Source: Candidatus Daviesbacteria bacterium
GTDB lineage: Bacteria; Patescibacteriota; Microgenomatia; Daviesbacterales; UBA10151
Assembly: GCA_028712705.1 (NCBI GenBank)
Contig: JAQTPP010000008.1
Location: forward strand, 1-36,361
Direction of reading: 5' to 3'
DNA length: 36,361 nt
The notes beneath the pieces are model-generated. The model saw only the letters and a list, made by a program, of their open reading frames with translations. It ran no database searches and was not told where the DNA came from. The position numbers and the translations under genes are program-made. Of this stretch, positions 30,635 through 36,361 are shown in pieces; within the stretch, counting starts at the first letter, position 1; every line of letters begins with the position of its first letter.

Positions 30635-31073
30635 GGGATCTTGTCTTAAACCACAGATAAACTATTGCGCTGTAAAAAATGAGCGCCCCTGATTCTAAAA
30701 GTAAATATTCTCTATAAAAAGGCATCCAAAAAGAAAGCGATGGCAAAAAGTTAAAGATACGTGAGTAATCTGTTGACATATTAAGATAAATGAAGGTCAA
30801 CCCTAAAAAGAATGTCCAGATAGCAGAAAGGTACACCACTAGCCGATATTTTTCCAGATCTTTATGAATCACAAAAACAATGATAGCAATTAGTAACATA
30901 AAAGCTCCAGAAATTTTATCAAGTAGTCTAGCATAGACAATGGCCGAAGCAGGCCAATTGTTATTAACATCCACTAATTTAATATCAAAAAAATGTATAA
31001 AAGCATCAGCAAGAAGATAAATAGCTCCTAAAACCAAAAAACTTCTGAGTATGTTTTGAATCCTTTTATGCAT
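30627..31073 (-). CDS. Hypothetical membrane protein with four segments
   Basis: 148 aa from ATG 31073 (MHKRIQNILRSF); ATG 31082 is an alternative, and the longer reading from TTG 31130 overlaps the divergent gene's start. Four hydrophobic helices (SFLVLGAIYLLADAF, LLIAIIVFVI, LSAIWTFFLGLTFIY, LLLESGALIFYSAIVYLWF). Not recognised. TAAAAT 7 nt before ATG 31073. Coupled to the GT2 gene downstream, so it may serve the same glycan process. Confidence 0.65.
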   Translation of the reverse strand: MHKRIQNILRSFLVLGAIYLLADAFIHFFDIKLVDVNNNWPASAIVYARLLDKISGAFMLLIAIIVFVIHKDLEKYRLVVYLSAIWTFFLGLTFIYLNMSTDYSRIFNFLPSLSFWMPFYREYLLLESGALIFYSAIVYLWFKTRSHE

Positions 31074-31094
31074 ACTACACATTTTATCAGAATT

Positions 31095-31123
31095 TTGACA
31101 ACCAAAGGGAAGTTGATTATATT
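31095..31123 (+). promoter_or_regulatory. Promoter of the GT2 gene at 31130
   Basis: TTGACA (31095-31100), exactly 17 bp, TATATT (31118-31123). The -10 ends 6 nt before the ATG at 31130, so the predicted transcript starts at or next to the A of the start codon. Confidence 0.82.
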
Positions 31124-31129
31124 TAAACA

Positions 31130-31840
31130 ATGACTCTTCCTTTAAGTATTATAATCCCCACTTTTAATGAAAAGCAGTTTCTGCCAAAACTCTTAAAATC
31201 CATCGAAAATCAAACCAGACAACCGGAAGAGATAATTATCGCTGATGCATTTTCTATTGATACGACAAGAAAAATCGCCCAAAGATTTGGCTGTAAACTT
31301 GTTAATGGTGGTTTACCAGGAATAGCCAGAAATAGCGGCGCCATGGTTGCCACAGCACCTCTGCTGTTGTTTTTAGATGCTGATGTAGTTTTACCACCCA
31401 CGTTTCTGGAAGAAACTACTGCGGAAATGGTAAGAAGGAAACTTGATATTACCTCTTGTTTCATCACACCAAGATCCCCACTTCGAATTGATCACATCCT
31501 GCATAAATTTACCAATCAATATATGCGGCTGACACAAAAATTCCATCCCCACATACCCGGATTTTGCATCTTTGTAAAAAAAGATCTCCATTTGGCTATC
31601 AAAGGATTTGACGAATCTTTGATGCTCGCTGAAGATCATGATTATGTCAAACGCGCCAAAAGAATCGGCAGATTTGGTTATCTAAAATCTTATAAAATAC
31701 CTGTCTCTGTCCGCAGACTATCAAAAGATGGCAGACTCAAGATAGTTTTAAAATATATCGCTATAGAGTTACATCTAATTTTTATCGGAAAGATAAAAAA
31801 CAATATCTTCAATTACAAATTTGGCCATTATGACAAATGA
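31130..31840 (+). CDS. Family 2 glycosyltransferase, leaderless
   Basis: 236 aa. LSIIIPTFNEKQFLPKLL, then LFLDADVVLP with the DxD motif, and EDHDYVKRA, the EDxD-type catalytic base segment. NGGLPGIARNSGA is the typical middle motif. A GT-A domain with no signal peptide and an amphipathic tail (IALELHLIFIGKIKNN). Likely part of the same envelope glycan set as 29903-30634. It has one of the best promoters in the window, placed too close for a leader. It ends 7 nt before the convergent DUF5667-like gene. Confidence 0.92.
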   Translation: MTLPLSIIIPTFNEKQFLPKLLKSIENQTRQPEEIIIADAFSIDTTRKIAQRFGCKLVNGGLPGIARNSGAMVATAPLLLFLDADVVLPPTFLEETTAEMVRRKLDITSCFITPRSPLRIDHILHKFTNQYMRLTQKFHPHIPGFCIFVKKDLHLAIKGFDESLMLAEDHDYVKRAKRIGRFGYLKSYKIPVSVRRLSKDGRLKIVLKYIAIELHLIFIGKIKNNIFNYKFGHYDK

Positions 31841-31847
31841 TTTACCG

Positions 31848-32489
31848 CTATGGTTTTGGGGTTAGACATTGTTGGGCTCTTTCCAAAAGAACAACTTTTT
31901 CAACCTCATTTAAAGCTGAAGAAGATGCTTCATGGCTTAAAAAATTACATGCTGACAGCCTGGAGGCTACAATCTGCTCTGCAAGCAGCGGTTTTTCTGC
32001 CAAATTGAATTTATCAATCAGTTTCAGGTCCCACTTGGATAAACTGTTGATTGTTGCTCTAATCGACATCAGTGCTCTTTTGTCAGAAACATGAGTGTAA
32101 ACTGTTTGCAAAACATTCATCTGTCCGGCTATATTTTTACTAACTTGACTTGCAAAATCCGGATCTTTAAAGTTGGCTATACCGATAAACTCCTCCAGAT
32201 GAAACAGATACCGGTATAGCGTTGGTTCAATCAGATCCTGGCGGCTGGTTTTAACCAATCCTTTAACTTCCCTGATCCGTCTTGTTGCAAATTCAAACTC
32301 ACGGATAGCTCTTACATGGGTGGTCCCTGCAAATTTTAACTCCAGAATCTCACGGACTGATTTTAAGAAATAAAGGGGCGAGGCAGGAGTAATTTGAGAT
32401 TGTCCTATATCATCCTCTTGGGCATAGGACGGAGTAATAAGTAAAAAATAAAAAGTAAAAAGTAGAAAACAAGCGGTAATTATTCTCAC
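31848..32489 (-). CDS. Secreted DUF5667-like protein
   Basis: 213 aa. Signal peptide with h-region CFLLFTFYFLLI, cleavage near SYA-QE. LPxSPLYFLKSVREILELKF (ASPLYFLKS here) followed by long helices with REFEFATRRIREVK is the DUF5667 pattern, common in Patescibacteria; function unknown. Start is GTG (32489), 12 nt after the ftsH stop, so it may be co-transcribed with ftsH. The hydrophobic core of the signal is coded by a heptanucleotide repeat (32435-32469). It ends with Cys-containing helices. Confidence 0.72.
   Translation of the reverse strand: MRIITACFLLFTFYFLLITPSYAQEDDIGQSQITPASPLYFLKSVREILELKFAGTTHVRAIREFEFATRRIREVKGLVKTSRQDLIEPTLYRYLFHLEEFIGIANFKDPDFASQVSKNIAGQMNVLQTVYTHVSDKRALMSIRATINSLSKWDLKLIDKFNLAEKPLLAEQIVASRLSACNFLSHEASSSALNEVEKVVLLERAQQCLTPKP
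32435..32469. repeat. Heptanucleotide repeat in the signal-peptide region
   Basis: Five 7-mers: TAATAAG, TAAAAAA, TAAAAAG, TAAAAAG, TAGAAAA. On the coding strand they supply Phe/Leu/Tyr codons of the signal peptide's hydrophobic core. Confidence 0.78.
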
Positions 32490-32501
32490 TATCTTATTTT
32501 A

Positions 32502-34349
32502 TCAACTTTTCTTCTTCCCCACAATTTTTTCAAACTCATCAGACTCCAGGGTTTCTTTTTCTAAAAGCTCTTTGGCTACCTTATCCAATTTAATTTTATG
32601 ATTTCTTAAAATATCCTGGGCATTTTTATAGCAGGAATCCATTATTTTCCTTGTTTCCGTATCCACCGCATCATGAAGCTTAGGAGAGAGGTCTGCTCCC
32701 TCTTCCATTCCCCGCCAAATCCCAAACATGGGCCTGGGGTTTACATTAATCGGCCCTAAAGAGGACATGCCATATTGGGTAACCATTGATCTTGCAATGT
32801 TAGTGGCTATTTCAATATCCGATGCCGCGCCTGTAGAGATATCTTTAAAAATCAAATCTTCTGCGGCTTGCCCTCCCAGGGCTGCGGTAATTTGTTCCAA
32901 AAGGCGACTCTTGCTCTCGTTAGAACGGTCTTCTGTTGGAGGAAACATTGTATGTCCCCCGGACATGCCTCTGGCAACTATCGAGATACGGTGCACCGGA
33001 TCAACGTTTTTTAAAAAATGCCCTACAATGGCATGGCCTGCTTCATGATAGGCTGCCAGTTTCCGATCCTGCTCTGACTGCATCCTTTTCCGCTGCGGCC
33101 CTAATTTTTCCTTAGTGGCAGCTTCTTCCAAATCTTTATTATCTATGGCAGTTTTCCCCTCTCGTGCTGCCAGAATTGCCGCCTCATTTAACATGTTAGC
33201 CAAATCTGCCCCGGAAAACCCCACAGTTCTTCTCGCTAATTTTTCTGTTGAAACATCTTTGGTAAAAGGCTTACCTTTCATATGAAGCTCAATAATAGCT
33301 TTTCTTTCTGTCAGATCCGGTAAGCTTAAAACTACCCGCCTGTCGAAACGGCCCGGCCTTACTAAGGCTGCATCCAAAAGATCAGGTCTGTTTGTAGCTG
33401 CCAACACTATCACATGATCATTAGGGGTAAACCCGTCCATCTCCACCAAGATCTGGTTTAAAGTTTGCTCCCTCTCGTCGTGCCCGCCGGAAAAACCCAT
33501 GCCGCGCTGCCTGCCAATTGATTCAATTTCATCTACAAAAATAATTGCCGGGGCAGCTTTTTTGGCCTGGGCAAACATATCCCGGACCCTGGCCGCACCA
33601 ACTCCAACTAACATTTCCATAAACTCTGATCCGGCAATAGAAAAAAATGGCACTCCGGCTTCCCCTGCCACTGCCCTTGATAGTAGTGTTTTACCTGTTC
33701 CGGCCGGACCCACCATTAATACTCCTTTAGGAATTCTTGCTCCTAAAGCTTTAAACTTACCCGGGGTCTTTAGAAATTCCACTACTTCAGATAACTCGCG
33801 TTTTGCTTCTTCTGCCCCGGCTACATCTGAAAACTTAATTTGCGGAGCATCTTTGGTGAAAAGCCTGGCCCGGGATTGAGCAAAAGAAAAAATACCCTGA
33901 CCTGCCTCACGGGCATTTCTAAATAAGAAAAACATTAAGCCTACCAGGATTAATATCGGCAAAACCGCAGATAAAATCCCGATCCAGGCCTCCTGGATAG
34001 ATAAATCTTTTACTTCAATGGTAACGGTTTTTGGATCAACGCCACTCGACTCTAAAATTTTATAGATGGATTCACCGGCTTCTTTGCGGGAGGTGAGCTT
34101 TTTGTCTGAATCTTTTACTTCTGCTGTCACCTTATCCCCTTCCACAAAGATTTTTGTTAACTTTTTATCTTTGACATCAGAAACAATTTGAGAAATTGGC
34201 ACTTCGTTACTGTCGGCAGTTTTGGGCCCACCGGAAACTTGATAAAAGAAAATCAGAGCAGCTAAAGCAATTAAGACATAAACAACTAGACCTTTAAAAA
34301 ATGCGAAGAGCTTTCTATTGAAATTGATTCTTCTTTTACCATTTGCCAT
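32502..34349 (-). CDS. ftsH: ATP-dependent zinc metalloprotease FtsH
   Basis: 615 aa, usual length. Two membrane segments (about 13-37 and 117-141) flank an extracytoplasmic domain. AAA+ domain: Walker A GPAGTGKT (Lys220), Walker [10 protein letters not shown], second region of homology [20 protein letters not shown]. Protease domain: zinc motif HEAGH (435-439) and downstream Asp of the VxxD type. It degrades misassembled membrane proteins as a hexamer in the inner membrane. No insert repeats were seen in this gene, although a 150-bp-type element sits upstream (34351-34541). Confidence 0.97.
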   Translation of the reverse strand: MANGKRRINFNRKLFAFFKGLVVYVLIALAALIFFYQVSGGPKTADSNEVPISQIVSDVKDKKLTKIFVEGDKVTAEVKDSDKKLTSRKEAGESIYKILESSGVDPKTVTIEVKDLSIQEAWIGILSAVLPILILVGLMFFLFRNAREAGQGIFSFAQSRARLFTKDAPQIKFSDVAGAEEAKRELSEVVEFLKTPGKFKALGARIPKGVLMVGPAGTGKTLLSRAVAGEAGVPFFSIAGSEFMEMLVGVGAARVRDMFAQAKKAAPAIIFVDEIESIGRQRGMGFSGGHDEREQTLNQILVEMDGFTPNDHVIVLAATNRPDLLDAALVRPGRFDRRVVLSLPDLTERKAIIELHMKGKPFTKDVSTEKLARRTVGFSGADLANMLNEAAILAAREGKTAIDNKDLEEAATKEKLGPQRKRMQSEQDRKLAAYHEAGHAIVGHFLKNVDPVHRISIVARGMSGGHTMFPPTEDRSNESKSRLLEQITAALGGQAAEDLIFKDISTGAASDIEIATNIARSMVTQYGMSSLGPINVNPRPMFGIWRGMEEGADLSPKLHDAVDTETRKIMDSCYKNAQDILRNHKIKLDKVAKELLEKETLESDEFEKIVGKKKS

Positions 34350-34350
34350 A

Positions 34351-34541
34351 GTTCGACTTGCTCACTACTTGCTCACTACAAGTGTTGCAAATTGTAACAC
34401 AAACAGCTTCACAATAAAACCTTAAAATGTTGTTAGTTTTGTGCTAACTAAATCTCGGACCAGAAACCGATCGACACAAAACTAACACAAACGAGCAAGT
34501 CCCTACCGTGCGAGTGATTTTTTGTACTGCGACAAGCTGCT
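34351..34541. repeat. About 190-bp intergenic element, copy C
   Basis: The right end CGTGCGAGTGATTTTTTGTA and CAAGCTGC match copy A (9.9 kb); the inner arms GTTAGTTTTGTG / CACAAAACTAAC are a perfect 12-bp inverted repeat. The left part has tandem TTGCTCACTAC. It fills the whole gap between ftsH and trpS, so promoter and terminator signals for those genes must lie in it or in the genes. Confidence 0.65.
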
Positions 34542-35582
34542 TTATCCAAAATAATCCAGCTTCATGGCAGCTTTGACTTCAAGGAGGGTTTTTTGGGCTT
34601 CTGTTCTGGCTTTGGCAGTACCTTCTTTTAATATCCGTTCGACAAGCTCAGGATCTCGCTCGAATCGAGCTCGATTTTCTCTTATTGGATCCAGGAAATT
34701 ATTTAAAATTTTAACCAGGTACTTTTTTACCTCAATATCGCCTACTTGGCCCTTTGTATATTGATCTTTATATTTTGCTATTTGATCCTTATCCACTTCA
34801 GCTCCAAAAGCATCCAAATATGTAAACACGGGATTTCCTTCTACTGTTCCGGGGTCAGTTAGATGAATTCTTTTAGGATCTGTATACATGCCCATCACCT
34901 TTTTCTCTACTCCTTCAGGAGAATCTGATAAATTAATCACATTACCTGCTGACTTACTCATTTTCGCTGCCCCATCTGTACCGGGCAAAGTGGGAATTTC
35001 TCCCACCAAAACCTCAGGAATTGGTAAAACCTGACTAGACACCTCCGAGGTGGGCTTTGACTCCTCGGAGGTGGACCGATAAATTCTATTAAACTCACGC
35101 GCTATTTCTCTGGTCACTTCAACATGAGAGATCTGATCTTTTCCCACCGGTACTAAATTAGCTTTAACCATCAAAATATCTGCTGCCTGCAAAACCGGAT
35201 AACCCAAAAGACCATAGGAAGGAATTTGGATATCAGCATCACGCATGACATCTTTTAAAGTTGGCATACGTTCAAGTCGAGGAACTGTTGTCAAATTCCC
35301 AAAAATCAAAGCCAGTTCAGTCACTTCCGGAATTTGGGATTGGATATAGACAGTAGATTTTTTTGGATCAATGCCTATTGATAAATAATCTAAAACCATC
35401 TGGTGAATATTTTCCTTAAGCTTCCCTGTTCCTTCTGGCCTGGTGGTTAAAGTATGCAAGTCTGCAATGATAAAAAAACACTCATATTCATCTTGCAATC
35501 TAACCCTATTTTTAAGCGAACCAACGTAATGGCCTAAATGTAGCCTACCTGTAGGTCGATCTCCAGTAAGTATCCGCTTCAT
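34542..35582 (-). CDS. trpS: Tryptophan-tRNA ligase
   Basis: 346 aa class I synthetase. GDRPTGRLHLGHYVGSL with HLGH (15-18) is the HIGH motif, KMSKS at 207-211; TVPRLERMPTLKD and GYPVLQAADILMV are TrpRS-specific. Charges tRNA-Trp. An in-frame insert of about 15 residues (170-184, RSTSEESKPTSEVSS) between FNRIY and LPIPEVL comes from an inverted repeat. TAGACT lies 7 nt before the ATG, predicting a leaderless mRNA. Confidence 0.97.
   Translation of the reverse strand: MKRILTGDRPTGRLHLGHYVGSLKNRVRLQDEYECFFIIADLHTLTTRPEGTGKLKENIHQMVLDYLSIGIDPKKSTVYIQSQIPEVTELALIFGNLTTVPRLERMPTLKDVMRDADIQIPSYGLLGYPVLQAADILMVKANLVPVGKDQISHVEVTREIAREFNRIYRSTSEESKPTSEVSSQVLPIPEVLVGEIPTLPGTDGAAKMSKSAGNVINLSDSPEGVEKKVMGMYTDPKRIHLTDPGTVEGNPVFTYLDAFGAEVDKDQIAKYKDQYTKGQVGDIEVKKYLVKILNNFLDPIRENRARFERDPELVERILKEGTAKARTEAQKTLLEVKAAMKLDYFG
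35041..35072. repeat. Hairpin insert in trpS
   Basis: ACCTCCGAGG and CCTCGGAGGT as inverted arms separated by 12 nt. In frame; codes for the TSEE...PTSEV stretch that other TrpRS lack. Confidence 0.7.
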
Positions 35583-35606
35583 GCTTTCTAGTCTACCACA
35601 AACTTA

Positions 35607-35969
35607 CTATCTAAATAGTAAACCTCTACCGTACAATAATTTATTGTACTCATCCGGATAATTTCTGGGTGGGATAACTATTGCTGTAATACCGTTAATT
35701 TGGATGTGTCTTCTGTCTGCAAACTTACCTCCCCCAGTTATTATGTCTCTCCAATCTATCCGGTGAAATCTCTCGCCATTTGGTAAATGAACTTCCCCGC
35801 GTCTTTCAGGCACCAATATCCCATTTATACGTATCATAGACGGATAGGGTACCTGCACAGCCTTTGCTAACATTGCATCTCGTCCGAACATTTCCACAAC
35901 AGCTACTGCACCCCAATCAGTTGGTATTCGACAAGCTACGTTTGTTTCCGGTGATGATCTACTTGCCAT
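35607..35969 (-). CDS. Hypothetical protein
   Basis: 120 aa, soluble, beta-rich (GAVAVVEMFGRDAML, IRINGILVPERRGEVHLPNGERFHRIDWRD). Not recognised. The pattern is reminiscent of small RNA/DNA-binding or OB-like folds, but no motif settles it. AAAGGA about 6 nt before the ATG supports the start. It follows the peptide gene terminator (35987-36016) and is 24 nt before trpS. Confidence 0.65.
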   Translation of the reverse strand: MASRSSPETNVACRIPTDWGAVAVVEMFGRDAMLAKAVQVPYPSMIRINGILVPERRGEVHLPNGERFHRIDWRDIITGGGKFADRRHIQINGITAIVIPPRNYPDEYNKLLYGRGLLFR

Positions 35970-35986
35970 ATTTTTTCCTTTCCCAC

Positions 35987-36016
35987 AAAAAAACCGCTCC
36001 TTTTTTTAAGGGGCGG
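35987..36016 (-). terminator. Intrinsic terminator after the 33-aa peptide gene
   Basis: On the minus strand CCGCCCCTT-AAAAA-AAGGAGCGG with one mismatch, followed by seven T. It would end the short transcript that starts near 36162. Confidence 0.85.
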
Positions 36017-36027
36017 CTGAGGTGGGA

Positions 36028-36129
36028 TTATTCCCGTTTATCAGGACTTCCTCCACATCCGCCACCGCTCCCTCTCATAAAGGCGCGATATGTATAATTA
36101 AATTTAAAAATTCTAAAAATTGCTTTCAT
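36028..36129 (-). CDS. 33-aa peptide with Gly/Cys-rich tail
   Basis: Begins MKAIFRIFKFNYTYRAFMRG and ends in a Gly-rich SGGGCGG stretch before a charged tail. Supported by its own transcription unit: TTGACA-18-TAAGAT promoter (36198-36169), a purine-rich GGGGGGA about 14 nt before the ATG, and a terminator right after the stop. A basic, aromatic N-terminal half and a single-Cys glycine cluster resemble a small ribosomally made precursor peptide, but no maturation enzyme is in view. Not recognised; it could also be a structured regulatory RNA with a fortuitous ORF. Confidence 0.5.
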   Translation of the reverse strand: MKAIFRIFKFNYTYRAFMRGSGGGCGGSPDKRE

Positions 36130-36168
36130 AAAAAAACAAAAATCCCCCCAAAGAGATTATGAGATTTC

Positions 36169-36198
36169 ATCTTACAAATACTTCCAGCATTCTGTCAA
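36169..36198 (-). promoter_or_regulatory. Promoter of the 33-aa peptide gene
   Basis: TTGACA (36198-36193), 18-bp spacer, TAAGAT (36174-36169). Start near 36162, giving a leader of about 33 nt. Confidence 0.68.
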
Positions 36199-36237
36199 GC
36201 TTTTATTCTACTATAGGATTGAAGAAAAATCAAGTTT

Positions 36238-36361
36238 TTGTACTGGCACCCTAGATAGAGAACGGTTGTCCTCCTTCCTGTAATAGTGTTGTAACATATT
36301 CAAAAGGAGTTTTGTAGTGTATGGCTTGATGGAATCTGTGCTTGTTGTAATGACTGTTAAA
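36238..36361 (-). mobile_element. 3' end of an insertion sequence
   Basis: Holds the last 36 codons of a DDE transposase (stop TAG at 36251-36253): FNSHYNKHRFHQAIHYKTP is the C-terminal NxYN-xxRxHxAxxxxTP motif of rve-type (IS3/IS481-like) transposases. Beyond the stop, TGTACTGGCACCC (about 36238-36250) is the likely outer inverted repeat. The rest is outside the window. Confidence 0.72.
36251..36361 (-). CDS. Transposase C terminus, cut by the window edge
   Basis: Partial: 36 codons and stop, the rest beyond the right edge. It contains YNKHRFHQAIHYKTPFEYV, the tail of an rve integrase core. Whether the transposase is intact cannot be seen. Confidence 0.7.
   Translation of the reverse strand, partial: FNSHYNKHRFHQAIHYKTPFEYVTTLLQEGGQPFSI

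Overview
The window looks like part of a small-genome bacterium of the Candidate Phyla Radiation (Patescibacteria), most likely Microgenomates. This is inferred from protein character, not from a marker-gene tree. The signs are DUF5654- and DUF5667-type small proteins, repeat-rich secreted proteins, many short helical or membrane proteins of unknown function, a DNA polymerase I without a proofreading domain, and AT-rich intergenic DNA. TGA works as a stop codon, so the code is standard. No rRNA, tRNA or CRISPR array was seen.

Layout. 0-1.8 kb: a degenerate GGDEF protein facing a Fic protein. 1.8-8.4 kb: a pyrimidine cluster on the minus strand. pyrC comes first, then a promoter, a 12-codon leader ORF and an intrinsic terminator (apparently an attenuator), then pyrB-carA-carB. 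8.4-12.4 kb: DUF5654, recF, an MFS exporter and mutM. 12.4-14.5 kb: small ORFs and an ABC-2 exporter. 14.7-16.8 kb: class I aldolase and GlpX-type fructose-1,6-bisphosphatase, a gluconeogenic pair. 16.8-21.2 kb: two related secreted repeat proteins, a glycosyltransferase and a DUF2292 protein. 21.3-25.3 kb: a DHH/MYG1-like protein, a membrane protein and polA. 25.3-26.9 kb: accessory DNA with a broken toxin-antitoxin module. 26.9-32.5 kb: two alpha/beta hydrolases, a membrane-anchored clan GH-A hydrolase, two family 2 glycosyltransferases and a DUF5667-like secreted protein. 32.5-35.6 kb: ftsH and trpS. 35.6-36.4 kb: a small protein, a 33-aa Gly/Cys peptide gene and the 3' end of an IS transposase.

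The most striking feature is the number of short repeats that sit in frame inside conserved genes. There are four kinds. (1) REP-like palindromes of about 66-79 bp, in carB (two), mutM and an intergenic site, with a stub before pyrB. (2) An element of about 150 bp with inverted ends, one copy inside polA and relatives upstream of recF and ftsH. (3) 16-19 bp dyads coding roughly for Gly-Pro-x-x-Ala-Gly, in fic, carA, the ABC ATPase, the aldolase and glpX. (4) Runs of degenerate heptanucleotide repeats, in carA, a glycosyltransferase, polA, a signal peptide and an intergenic site. recF and trpS carry further hairpin inserts. They fall in loops and linkers, much like Rickettsia palindromic elements.

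A second pattern concerns gene starts. Many promoter-proximal genes have a TANNNT-type -10 hexamer only 6-7 nt before the ATG, which predicts leaderless mRNAs. Several internal or strongly expressed genes (carA, both secreted repeat proteins, the glycosyltransferase) have Shine-Dalgarno sites instead.
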